Positions 49,170 to 64,000 of a stretch of 64,000 nt of DNA are shown piece by piece; position 1 is the first letter of the stretch; every line of letters begins with the position of its first letter. The stretch is from Ilex aquifolium. Its lineage: Eukaryota; Streptophyta; Magnoliopsida; Aquifoliales; Aquifoliaceae. Below the pieces are notes generated by a model that ran no database searches, was not told where the DNA came from, and worked only from the letters and a program-made list of their open reading frames with translations. The DNA lies in assembly GCA_951799425.1 (NCBI GenBank), contig OX637393.1, forward strand, positions 39,381,744 to 39,445,743. The letters run 5' to 3'. The translations under genes were made by a program, and so were the position numbers.

Positions 49170-50802
49170 TTAGGCAGAGATTGTTTAAATATTAGCAAAA
49201 CAAATTTGATATCAAATTGTTACTGATGTCTTAATTTTTTCTCTATTTGTCATTTTAACTATGTAAGGAGATTTGTATTATAGATTAAGTTAATAAAGAT
49301 AAGAACGTTAGAGAAGGTGGATTGTCGGAGGCTACATACCAAATATGAAACGATCAAGACTTCCATTGGGAAAAAACTCATATATGAGGAGTCTTTCTGT
49401 TCTTTCTAGACAGAAACCTAGGAGCCTAACCAAATTCCTGTGCTGAAGCTTTACCAACAATAACACTTCATTCTTAAACTCATTTTCACCTTGTCCGGAA
49501 TCCTTGGACAACCTCTTCACTGCTATTTTTTTCCCGTTTTTAAGCACACCCTATAAATATATCAAAATCAATATTAAATAAATTCACACTCTTAAGCAAT
49601 GATATTTTTTTATTTGATGCAATTAGATAAATTTTCGAAAGGGAAAGTATTGTATTACCTTGTAAACAGCCCCAAATCCACCTTTTCCAAGCTTGTTTCT
49701 GTCAGAAAAGTTATCTGTAGCTATTTCTATTGTACCAAAGTCGTACGTCAAGGTTTCTATGCTGGTGATTAAATCCTCGTCTTCAAATTTGGAAACAAAT
49801 ATTGTGCTAAACCAAATCAGAGTAGTATATGGCAATAGTTATGCATTACAATAATAGCAAACATAGGTCATATATTCGACTAGTGTTACTATTTTTTTTT
49901 AATCCTTGATGATAGATATATGAACTTCTGAACCCATTCATCTCTTAAGTTTTCATGCATTAACTACTAGTTCATTGTAGATATTTCAAGAGACTTTCTC
50001 TTTTAGTATACCAATGATTTTGACATGTATAAACTAGAGCATGCTGATTAGTATACCAATGATATTATTGGGACCTCATTTGTTAATCTAATTCATTGCA
50101 ACTATTGAATTGATATTGGACCTAACGAATATTGAAACTTACAATCAATCTAATGGTTGTGAGCAAATTAAGTCAACTAATTAGGTCTTAGTATACATGG
50201 TTGACAATATTTGAAACTAGAGCAATGCTACATAAACTTAAAAATTGACTTGATCAATCATTATTGTTGATTTAACTATGGGTCCTACTATTTTATTGGG
50301 ACTCATTACTTATTCAATAGTTGTGATTATCAAATCAACAAATCAAGTCTGTATTTTTAAGTTCAAAGTAGCATTTTCCTTGAAATTGTTGTATCTCCCG
50401 TATATTCTAGGTAATGATCATTTATGATACAATAATTGGAGCCTAACTTGTAAATAAACTATGAAAAATCAGTTTCAATAATCTCATTAATCAGGAAAAA
50501 AAAAAAACTTACTGTCAAATTTCTGTTCTGGCTTCCTATGCTTCCGTTGTCTCCTCTTTCTTAGAAAGATACAAATGAAAATGGTAAGGATCACAGAGAT
50601 GAGAGTTGGAACAACAATCGTGTAGATAGTTTGAGTTTTGCTACTGTCTTTGCCTGCGAAATTACATGAATGTGCTTTCAATATGTTAATGATAGTTTTG
50701 GGATGTTGAATTCAGTGTGACCAACACTACATCTCCGAAGGGGGAAAATATGTTTTAGGCACCCTTAAATATGCCCTTTATGTTTTTGTAGGTGTGGGTT
50801 TT

Positions 50803-50830
50803 GGGGGGGGGGGGGGGGGGGGGGGGGGGG
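50803..50830 (+). repeat. Poly-G tract (28) in CRK-A intron 1
   Basis: An uninterrupted run of 28 G on the plus strand (C in the transcript), followed by GGGTGGGGGGCGG-type sequence. Copy B has 18 G at the same place. Run length may also reflect sequencing error. Confidence 0.85.
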
Positions 50831-50966
50831 ATGACGACGGGTGGGGGGCGGTGATGGTTGGTCAAATTATTATATATATTACTAAAAATCACCCATCATA
50901 GTGTGTCAAATTTCTCGGTTGAACAAAACATGTAAACTAACTTATTGTCCTTACCCTTTGAATTTA

Positions 50967-52659
50967 GGGAAAACTTCATTCACACCCCCTCTAGTTAGGC
51001 ATAAATTCAAAGACACCCCCTTCCCATTCTGAATCTTCACTGCACTCCCTTCTGGTTTACAGTTTTAAATCAAAGACCCCCTACACCGTAAAGGTTAACA
51101 GTGACGGTGAATAAAGTAACGCTTTGCCTTCAATTTTTCTGAAAATGTCCAAACTACCCCTCCTTATATAAATGTACTAAAATGACTCCAACCCCTTTCC
51201 CTATATATATATATATATATAGCTATGTACAGCTGAACCCCTTGGCTGGAACGTCTATGGCTAGAACAAAGCTCAACGTGAAGTTGGCTGGAAGTTGTAC
51301 GTACTGAAAAACTTCGATTGATCCGGAATTGAGAAATCCTACCTTACGCTGTTTTTTGATCCGAAATAGCAAAAAAAATAAAACGATATTATTTTTTAAT
51401 GAAATTTCATACACATACTCAATTTACCTACCTAAGAATGAATATAAAATTTATTTTTCAAAAATACCCAAAAATTGGGTCTAATTGACCCCGGAGACCA
51501 AAACAGTCATTTTAATCCTCATTTTGATCCGGTCGTTGGATCGATTTGAAATTTTACCGGGACCTCCGCACGGACGTTACGGAACTTTTGGCACCAACCA
51601 GAGGTTGATCGGAGTTCAGACATGCCCAAAATTTCCGCCGGAGTCCACTGATGTCCCCCACCCCACTTCATCTTCAACCTTTGATTAGTTGACTTTTGCC
51701 CTAAGTGCAGAATTTTCTGCTCAACCACCCCACTTTGACCCCAAAGTTCTCCCACTATAGTAAACTATTTCCTTTGATTTCAATGCCCACATACTCTTTG
51801 AACAACCTAGTTTCAATCCCCCATAGAATCAGCCTTCGAATTTAACTCTAACATCATTAAATCATTGGTCAAAGTTGGCCAAAAAAACATTTTTTAAACA
51901 CAAAGACAGACCTGCAACTGCCCGTTTCAGCCCTCAAACGACCTCTAAATTCAATTCCAAGGCCGGAAATGGATTCCTTGACCCCAAATTAGCTAGACCC
52001 AAGCCCCATTTCAAAGCTTAATCAAGTTTATCAAAAATCAAAATTTTAAAAATTCAAACCCACGAGGGTTTCTTCATCCCATCACCACACACCACGGCAA
52101 CCCGTAAAACCACTCCCAAAAAACTCTACAACAACCCAAAAACACAACCCAAGACTCAATTGAAGAAGAAAAGCTCGTTTTCTATGAGACCCATTTCATG
52201 AAAACCTAAAATCCGAAACTTTAAAACTCAAATTCGAGCGTAACCACTTACCCAAATCAAAATTACCACAGAATCTTCGATACTCACTCTTCAAATCATT
52301 CGACGGTTGGAATCGCAAAGATCTTCCAAGCCTTCAGCAATTTTCTTCCCCCCTCTCTCTCGCTTTCTCTGTGTTCATGCATCAGTCGAGTAACCATGGA
52401 ATGCACAGAGACACTGGTTGGGTTAGGTTTAATAAATAGGTGGGGTTAATTGAACATAACCATAGTTAATAGTATAGGTTAAGTATGTATACATACATAG
52501 TACGTACAAATTACTCAGGGCTATTTTTGTAAATTAACCCTAGCAATTAACGTCGTTACCTGACAATGCCTGACAGGGGGTGGCAGTGAAGATTCAGAAT
52601 GGGAAGGGGGTGACTTTGTATTTATGCCTATCTAGAGGGGGTGTGAATGAAATTTTCCC
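50967..52659. mobile_element. Mutator-like non-autonomous element in CRK-A intron 1
   Basis: Terminal inverted repeats of about 80 bases begin GGGAAAACTTCATTCACACC on the left and GGGAAAATTTCATTCACACC on the right (reverse). The flanks 50958-50966 and 52660-52668 are both TTGAATTTA, a 9-bp target duplication typical of Mutator-like elements. Copy B has a single TTGAATTTA at the matching place, i.e. an empty site. The 1.69-kb interior has no transposase. Confidence 0.93.
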
Positions 52660-53876
52660 TTGAATTTATTTATTTCAGTTTAAATTACAGATAAAAAATA
52701 TATATTTGACATTTTTATGCCCATCAGGTCGATGTTGCCTCAAATTCGCCATATTTTCTAGACTAACTGAGTGGGAGACCTTTCCAATATCATTGTACTT
52801 TTTGAGGAAAGGAGGAAATAGTTGTATCCACTAGGTGGAGACCCTTCAACTATTCAATCTAATCATAAACACCTAATCAGAACCATACCTGGAGGTGGCA
52901 GCGGTGGTGGTGGTGGTGATGGTTGTGGTGCAGCCGCAGTTTCATTATAGAAAATCCCGGACTCATACCTAAGACTACAGCTGGGTCTTAGAACTCTCGT
53001 CCCTGTTTTTCCTTTGCAACAATTGGGGATTCTTTTAGCAGCCCCATCCAGGCACTCGTCACATTGGATGTCAGATAAATCAGGGGTGCACTGCGAAAGT
53101 GCATATATTGTTTGAAAGGGAAGGGCACTAGTGCTCCCACTAGCAAACTTGCGCAAAGAATCTCCTGATTTAGCTTGTTCCCGTAGTCTGTCCAACAAGA
53201 TCTGTAGTTCCTTATAGAACTGAAGCACTTCTGAATCTGCTATATTGCTTCCGCCAACCAGAGGAATAGGTGGGCTATTATCTAATTGGTGGAATATGGT
53301 GTAATTTGAGAACCTTAACATACAATAATCACGCCATGCAATTGCCCTATGGTAGTTTGGACAAAGTTGCAAGAGCTCATGGGTAGAGTCATTGACACAA
53401 CTACGACAGATATCCAGGTTAACATCTCCCCGACATAGTGCAATTGCGTTAACTCTTTCAGAGTTTTGGCCAACAGAGGAATTGTAGAAGCCATTTCTAC
53501 CAATATTGGGAGCGATGGAGGAGAGAAGGGTGTTCTTATTTGACTCATACATGCTGGTAGTATCATTGCCGTCACAGGAGTGGTTCCACAAATAACGCGT
53601 CTGCCCATTGCTGAGGCCAAGAAAGCTTATAAGGATATGGGAAGCGAAGAAAAGCAGCTTCCAGTAACCCATTGTTATCGTATCAAATGACAGAAGCTTT
53701 CGGTTTCTGTAGCACCTATAGGCTGGTGAAGGATGATGAAGAAAACATGAACCTGAAATTCAATTGGAAGAGTGGTGTTTGTAATGGAAGATGTGATGAA
53801 ATGGATGGGTTCTGGGTATTATGAAGTTTCAGTGGGTGATTTTTGCAGTGGGTATTCTGTGAAGTAAATATGGAAA

Positions 53877-53886
53877 GTTTAAATAG
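53877..53886 (-). promoter_or_regulatory. TATA-like box, CRK copy A
   Basis: On the minus strand CTATTTAAAC lies about 205 bases upstream of the CRK-A start codon. The same sequence is at 63461-63470 in copy B. Assignment is by sequence and position only. Confidence 0.4.
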
Positions 53887-53952
53887 ACAATACAGTGTTG
53901 ATTGGGATGGGAGTGGCTGAAGACAAGGAAGTTGGGAGGTGGTTTCCTACTG

Positions 53953-53958
53953 TTGACC
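53953..53958. promoter_or_regulatory. W-box-like TTGACC upstream of CRK copy A
   Basis: TTGACC is the core of the WRKY-factor W-box. It lies about 280 bases upstream of the start, and the duplication ends just after it. Copy B has the same site at 63537-63542. CRK genes are often induced through WRKY factors, but a single hexamer is weak evidence. Confidence 0.3.
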
Positions 53959-54352
53959 TTTTCAGCCTTCTTTTTTTGAACAATGGGACCCGCAAACCAC
54001 TTCTCAGTCTTCTTGATTGCAAGACCCACAAGTAAAGGTGTCTATGGGGCGGCCGGACTAGGTGTGCGAACTTTTTTTTTTGGTCGAATCTGGATAGTGT
54101 AGGCACAATCTCTTATTCAAGTGAGTTATCGGACGGGCTAGACCGGATTTCAGGTAGTAGTAGGCTACCAGCAGCCCAACCCGCAAATCTATTGGGCGGG
54201 CCTGTGGGTGGGTTTGTTGGACGGTCCTGTTCGTTGGTTTTTTTATATGCAACTTTATTTAAAAAAAATTAATATTTTTGTAACTTAATATTTGTGTAAA
54301 TTATATTTTTGAATCAAAAGTAGGGTCAAAATGTATAAAAATAAAATAATGA

Positions 54353-54612
54353 ATAATTTTATTTTTGATTAGGTGATGAACTACATCTAATAAAATGAAT
54401 ACATCTCAATTAGATTGACAACTATTCACTTATCTATCATTTATATTACTCTACTCTTTAAAACTTGTATGCTTAATACAAGGATAATTTTATTTTTTAT
54501 TAGAGGATAAACTACATCCAATAGAATGAATACATTCCAATTAGGTTGACACCTATTTACTTACTTATTATTTGCATTACTCTATCTTTTAAAACTTGTA
54601 TGCTTAATATAT
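54353..54612. repeat. 131-bp tandem duplication
   Basis: Two imperfect copies start at 54353 and 54484, each containing AACTACATC(T/C)AATA and AAAACTTGTATGCTTAATA. Non-coding. Confidence 0.85.
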
Positions 54613-55574
54613 AGAAAAACAAATAATACATCATTTATAATATCTAAATTTTTAAAACTTCAAATTTCAATATTTGGAGACTTAGTTCAAAGTTTCAAAT
54701 TTAATGATCTAAAAGTATAATTTTTTCCCAGCTTATCTATTTTTCTGTGTGCGGTCCAGCTTTGCAACCAACATCTGTAGGGTATAGAAGTCGTCATGTA
54801 CTTTTATTTCAAAGCATATCTTTCCAATTCGGTATAATCAACTTCGAGCTAAGATTGTTGTACGGATTAGTTACAATTTATTGAAATTAAGTTATGACTA
54901 ATAAAAATTAATTACAACTTAATAGAATCAAGTTACAACTTAAAAACGTTTGGCTGATCCCAAATTTCATCGATATGTAGAATTTCACCAAATTTAAGTC
55001 CAAACAGCATGTTTATTTTATAGTAACTTTTGATATGGCAGTGAAAAGTACCTGGAGCATGGCATTTTTACACTAAAGATTATATGTTTACTTTTTATCA
55101 TGGGATATTAACGTGATGTTGACGTTATTTTTTTAACATCATTGTTTGTAGTGTTAATTACAAAATATTCCCTTAAATTTTGGATAATTTTTTATTCACC
55201 CTTTCATGTTTTAATTACAATAAATAACATGCTCAATAAAAAAATAATAACATGAAAAAAATAATAATAATATGGTCAATTAGAAAAAATAGTAACGGTC
55301 AACAAAAAACGTAATAACATGAAACATTGAAAAATTTGGGAATTATTTATAAAAAAAAAAAAATTGGGGATTAAACTAATAACACATTGAACAGGTTTTT
55401 CAACCTTTTTTTCCGAAACTAACGACATAGAAGTTCATGATAATTAGAACGCAGTAGAAGATGTGGTAGTTATTGATGATGTTCCAAACCTTACTGATTT
55501 TGATGTTATTGAAGAAGAAATGATATCTAAAAAGAAAGATTTGTTGTACTGCAGTAATGATCTTTTTTTAACGA

Positions 55575-55646
55575 GAGAGAGAGTGAGAGAGAGAGAGAGA
55601 GAGAGAGAAAACATATAAATTTCAATTTCAATTTCAATTTCAATTT
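55575..55646 (+). repeat. (GA)n and (TTTCAA)n microsatellites
   Basis: A GA run is followed after a few bases by about four copies of the hexamer TTTCAA. Confidence 0.85.
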
Positions 55647-56755
55647 ATGAGTAAATTAAGGGATAATAATTTTTAATTTAAGAAATTAATTTAAAACTAC
55701 TTTCAATGTCTTTTAGGTTTCTATAATTGAACAGAATAACACCGTTAAAGGTATTTTTGGGATTTAAAAAATAGTGGACTTAAGTATTTATTTGTAAGAT
55801 AAAAAATGGACTTATCACTAAATAAATTACTTTGACGGACTCAAATCATTATAAATCCATTCAGGAGAACTCAGCCTCAATTTTCACTATAAAAGGTTCA
55901 TTGAAGAGATGTAAAATTGATTCCCGAAACAAATATAGAAAACATGTCAGTTTTTCCATTATATTTAAGCCATAGATAAATTTTTACAGCCAACCGTCTC
56001 TTTTTTCATTAATGACCTTTTCATTTATATAATTGTCAATCTTACATAAATATATTATTATATTTACTTATCCTATTGCCTCTCTCTGTCTCTATGCTAT
56101 TCCCTTCAAAATTAAGAACAAATTACACTACGCACTCTGTGTGTACATATCATCTTTCTTATTTGACTCTCTTAATTCTTTTTTTTTTTTCTCTCATTCT
56201 ATACTGTACAATGCTAATGTCTGGTGGATAAAAAGGTATTTGAGTTTTCTAGTTTGTTGAACATTTTCTAAGTTTTATACTTATATTATTTTGATTTTGA
56301 TTTAATCTAAGTGAAGTTATCTTCTGTTATAAAGGTTAGTACATGTGATTTGATTGATAAAGAAACCTCATTTAGAATCAAAAGTTACACGTTTTTTATT
56401 ATTTTTTTAATCAAACATTATGGTTTAATTTTTCTTCAACTTTATAACATAAGAATTCTTATACAATATACTCATTTGTAGCATTAAATATTTATTTTGT
56501 TAATAAATATTTTCTAATCTCTAATAGATCAACTAAAAAGTATGAAAATTGTTATAACGTGCGTAAAAAAAAAAAAAAGATGAGTCAAAATATATATTAA
56601 GTTGTCAAATGGTTCATTTTTATTCTCGCATAGGATCCCAATTCATGTTGGGACCTGGTTATTTTAAAATTATTTATTAAACAATGACATTTTTTAAAAA
56701 TGTGTTTGGTAAATACACTTTCAGAAAAAAATATGTTCTTGAAACATACTTTTTA

Positions 56756-57660
56756 GCGAAAAATTTAGTCACACTCCTCCTAGTTTACTATATCTTTAAA
56801 GACATAAAATCAAAAAATCACTGACACCTCTTCTAATTTATATTTAAACATCACTAACATCCTTTACCATTAAATTACCATTTCTAACAAAAAAAAAATC
56901 ATCTAAAATACAAAAAATGCCTCTACATAAACCTCAAGTAATTTTTCTACATAAAATTTTATTAAAATTAGAGCCAATTAAAATTTATTTTTCTACATAT
57001 TAAAATTTGAACAAATTAAAATTCGATTAAAACTGATTAAATTTTATTTTCTTTAACATATTAAAATTCGAGCCTATTAAAATTTATTTTTTTACATATT
57101 AAAATTTTAAGCCGATTTGAACTCTATCCGAGTTGTTAGCGCCGATTAAAATTCACTTGTCGATTAAAATTTATATTTTTTTACTTATTAAAATTCGTGT
57201 CAATTAAAATTCAATTTATTAAAATTGAGTCAATTAAATTTATATTGTTTTATGTATTAAAATTTGGGCCGATTAAAATTCAATGCGAGTTGATTAAAAT
57301 TTGATTTGAGTCAATTAAAAATAATTTTTAATTGACTCAAATAGAATTTTAATTGACACGAATTTTAATAAGTAAAAAAATATAAATTTTAATCGACTCA
57401 AATTTTAATATGTAAAAAAATAAATTTTAATTAGCTTGAATCGAATTTTGATCGGCCCAAATTTTAATACGTAAAAAAAAATTAGAAAATAGAGGAAGTC
57501 TCATTGAAGATCTGCTTATCTAGAGGGGATGTGGATGAAGTTTGTCCTCAAATATATCATGGACAATTTAGTAAAATTACATTCTAATTAATATTTTTAA
57601 TCTGACAGGGGTATTTTTGAAGATATAATAAATTAGAGGGGATGTGGTTGAAAATTTCCC
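56756..57660. mobile_element. Mutator-like foldback element shared by both copies (copy B)
   Basis: Same element as 45892-46773. Here both flanks survive: TACTTTTTA before and TCCTTTTTA after, a 9-bp target duplication with one mismatch. The ends resemble those of the younger element at 50967-52659, so they belong to one broad family. Confidence 0.75.
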
Positions 57661-57803
57661 TCCTTTTTAATGACAACCAAAATGAAAACGTGTTAACGAA
57701 ACCGTGTTTTAAAGACACACCTTTTTCTAGCATCAAGTCAAGTGTTAGGCGAGTCTACCTTCAAAAAAAAAAAGTGTTAGGCGAGTCGTCGGTATTTTGG
57801 GAG

Positions 57804-57844
<41 letters not shown>

Positions 57845-57996
57845 AAAGATAAAAGAGAGACAGTAAATGAGAAAAGAGATGTTTTTGGTCATAGTTATCC
57901 CTGACACACGACACGACCAAAAAAAAAAAAAAATCTCTGACACAAGATACCAGCAATGAGAGATATTGCACCGATTATAAGATGAAGCGTGGTTAA

Positions 57997-58293
57997 GAGC
58001 AACTCTAAAAAATTAGTTAAAATTTCCTTCTTAGTTATTTTAGATAATTTTTTCTTAAAATTTGACTCCAACATGCTGTCTATTTCCCTATCTATTTTTC
58101 ATAACCCCCTTTTCACTTTCTCGATCTAGCTAGCCACTTTTCCCTCCCTGACCCTCTTTCTCTCTCTCTCACTGAAGCTCCAATAGATAGCGTTGTTGGA
58201 GTAAATTTGAATAAAATAGTTAATTAAAGTAGATAATACAATATTTAAATATATTTTGAGCAGTTATTTTAGATAGCATTGTTAGAGTTGCTC
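57997..58293. mobile_element. PIF/Harbinger-like MITE specific to copy B
   Basis: Ends are GAGCAACTCTAA and TTAGAGTTGCTC, a 12-bp perfect inverted repeat. It is flanked by TAA on both sides (57994-57996 and 58294-58296). Copy A reads GGTTAATATAC with one TAA, i.e. the empty site. Length 297 bp, no ORF. A 3-bp TAA duplication fits the PIF/Harbinger group. Confidence 0.88.
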
Positions 58294-59428
58294 TAATATA
58301 CATGCATGATTTCAATAAAAGCGTATTTGTTATACGTTTTTTTTTTATAAAAATTGTAATTTTAAAAAAGCATGTATTTACATTAAAAGTGTAATTGTTA
58401 AATATATTTTTAAAAAATATCAGAATTTGATGAATAAATTTAAAATAATAATAAATCAGTATATTTGTTTCAAAATGACAGAAGATAGATAATTAACTTG
58501 AAAAAATTATGATAACAATTGTTTTGATGATGACCTTAGTAACAATGGTAGAGATAATAATTATGGTATTAATGATAGTTACGACAATAGAAGTTATTGT
58601 GGAAAATGGTCAAGGTCATTAATAATATCTCTGGAATTTTATTATATTTTTATCCGTATCATTCCGATTTCAAATTTTGTCATTTTTTGTCAAATCTTCC
58701 ATTGGTCATCTGTTTGATTTGTAATGTAGCACCCTTAAGAGATAATATCATTAGATCGAGATTATTTTCGGTACACTTTTATTTAATGTGCAAAATCACA
58801 TATCGTGTATAACTAAGTTCTTATCAACACATAACGTGTATCTATCTCTCTTCACTTTAATTTTAAATTATGTAATTAAAAAGATTAAATTATTATTTAA
58901 AATATAAATAGTAAAAGATCAGTTCGATTTTTGATATTGTATAATGTCTTCAAACACAAAATTATTGTTAGAATTTGATGGGGTATTCAACAACACCATT
59001 ATATTGTATCCACAAGTTATGTCTCCAAATTGCATATAAAGTGTATTAGAATGAATGAATTGGGTATAAGTCGTGTCATGTCAAAATTTGTCCAACATAT
59101 GTTCGTTCATCCGTCAATTCTATGTCTAGAATACTTTGTTTTTAGCCATATTCATACCGATCCTTTCATTAAAACAGGTGCAGCAAAACTATCCGTTTAC
59201 CACAGGTCATACTCAAAAAAATCAAGCATGTACTATCGTATTCCAATCAATTCAACACAAAAGCTTGAACCAAAATCATTTCAACATCCTTATTATCAAA
59301 AGGTAATGCTGCAAAGACTAAAAAAAAGAATCAGAAATAGAACCCAAATGATGTGTTAGCTGACATGATAAATAAATCTTAAGAGTTTAAAAAATAAAAA
59401 TGGAACCAAAAATATGTAACTTGTAACA

Positions 59429-63256
<3,828 letters not shown>

Positions 63257-63460
63257 TGTTATCGTATCAAATGACAGAAGCTTTCGGTTTCTGTAGCACC
63301 TATAGGCTGGTGAAGGATGATGAAGAAAACATGAACCTGAAATTCAATTGGAAGAGTGGTGTTTGTAATGGAATATGTGATGAAATGGATGGGTTCTGGG
63401 TATTATGAAGTTGTAGTGGGTGATTTTTGCAGTGGGTATTCTGTGAAGTAAATATGAAAA

Positions 63461-63470
63461 GTTTAAATAG
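63461..63470 (-). promoter_or_regulatory. TATA-like box, CRK copy B
   Basis: CTATTTAAAC on the minus strand, about 205 bases upstream of the start at 63256, identical to copy A. The W-box-like TTGACC at 63537-63542 lies at the duplication border. Confidence 0.4.
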
Positions 63471-63542
63471 ACAATACAGCGTTGATTGGGATGGGAGTGG
63501 TTGAAGACAAGGAAGTTGGGTGGTGGTTTCCTACTGTTGACC

Positions 63543-64000
63543 GAGAAGGATCCGGCTCCTCTGCTTTTTCCAAAGAACAGCAGCCGCCTGCTGTTCTTTC
63601 AAACGTTATAGTTTTGCTGCCTTTTTTTAATGTCTGATTTTGTTCCTCAAACGGTGCCGTATAATGACCTCCCAAAAGTTTGATTGGCGCTAAGAATGGC
63701 ACCATTCTTGGTGCACTCATACACAAAAAAAAAAAACAAAAACAAAACCCCTGATATTCTTGGTGCACAGCTGGAACCGAAAAAAAAAAACCAAATATCA
63801 CCCTTTTCTTTTCCAAGAAACGAAGCAAGATTTGTTTATTCACAAATGTAACGTTTGGCTTTGCGATTCGTCTCCTTCGTTCATTTCGGGTATTCTTATG
63901 TCCATTTCGAATATTTTTAAGTGGATATATGTATAAACACACACATACACACATATATATGAATATATATACACACCCACAAATTTACATTTTTATTAGT
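63543..64000. other. Distal upstream region of CRK copy B
   Basis: Beyond the duplication border the sequence is unrelated to the region upstream of copy A. It has A-runs and CA/TA microsatellites near 63930-63975. No gene recognised. Confidence 0.55.

Larger units (their letters stand above)
53961..56347. other. Spacer between the two CRK copies
   Basis: No gene found. 54030-54260 is GC-richer and has GGGCGGGCC-type stretches like hAT subterminal DNA, but no matched ends. 55150-55220 resembles the repeat near 15738. The rest is AT-rich with microsatellites. Confidence 0.6.

Noticed and set aside
54030..54260. Possible second hAT element
   Set aside because: Composition is suggestive but I found neither matching ends nor an 8-bp duplication.
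63463..63954. 163-codon minus-strand frame
   Set aside because: Low-complexity, no domain, overlaps the CRK promoter region and A-runs.

Overview
The window is nuclear DNA of a flowering plant, most likely a eudicot. It has AT-rich intergenic sequence, intron-containing genes, a plant-specific receptor kinase family, a mitochondrial DNA insert and many plant transposon types. Only two protein genes look intact: an intronless ARM-repeat-like gene (8132-9382, minus) and a cysteine-rich receptor-like kinase, CRK (59429-63256, minus). Almost everything else is mobile DNA or its cargo.

Layout. 1-7870 is the 3' part of a Tat-lineage Ty3/gypsy retrotransposon: decayed pol with two RNase H regions and a DDx35E integrase, a 41-bp tandem repeat, a large antisense spliced ORF with its own TATA-like box, and the 3' LTR. 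8132-9382 is the ARM-like gene. 9.5-21.8 kb holds foldback elements, a mitochondrial cob insert, a hAT element with a perfect 8-bp target duplication, relics of an LRR-receptor-kinase exon, two GGN trinucleotide arrays in a duplicated repeat, and some unidentified candidate exons.

21853-42042 is a CACTA transposon of about 20 kb. It carries decayed tnp2 and tnp1-like genes on the minus strand and fragments of at least five host genes: TFIIH subunit TFB1, an ECA3-like Ca2+-ATPase, MBD9, a GH35 beta-galactosidase and a subtilase. Two LINE pieces lie inside it. This multi-gene capture is the most unusual feature of the window. It is followed by a palindrome of about 1 kb, a second CACTA-type terminus, a 75-bp minisatellite and the 5' end of a reversed LTR retrotransposon (gag, primer-binding site, LTR).

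45485-63542 is a tandem duplication. Copy A (45485-53960) and copy B (56348-63542) each hold a seven-exon CRK with two DUF26 domains. Copy B is open throughout (650 codons). Copy A has a one-base insertion in the last exon that truncates the kinase domain, and a 1.7-kb Mutator-like element in intron 1. Copy B has its own 297-bp MITE. Because each insertion has an empty site in the sister copy, the order of events can be read directly.

All calls come from reading the sequence and from remembered family features. No similarity search was run.
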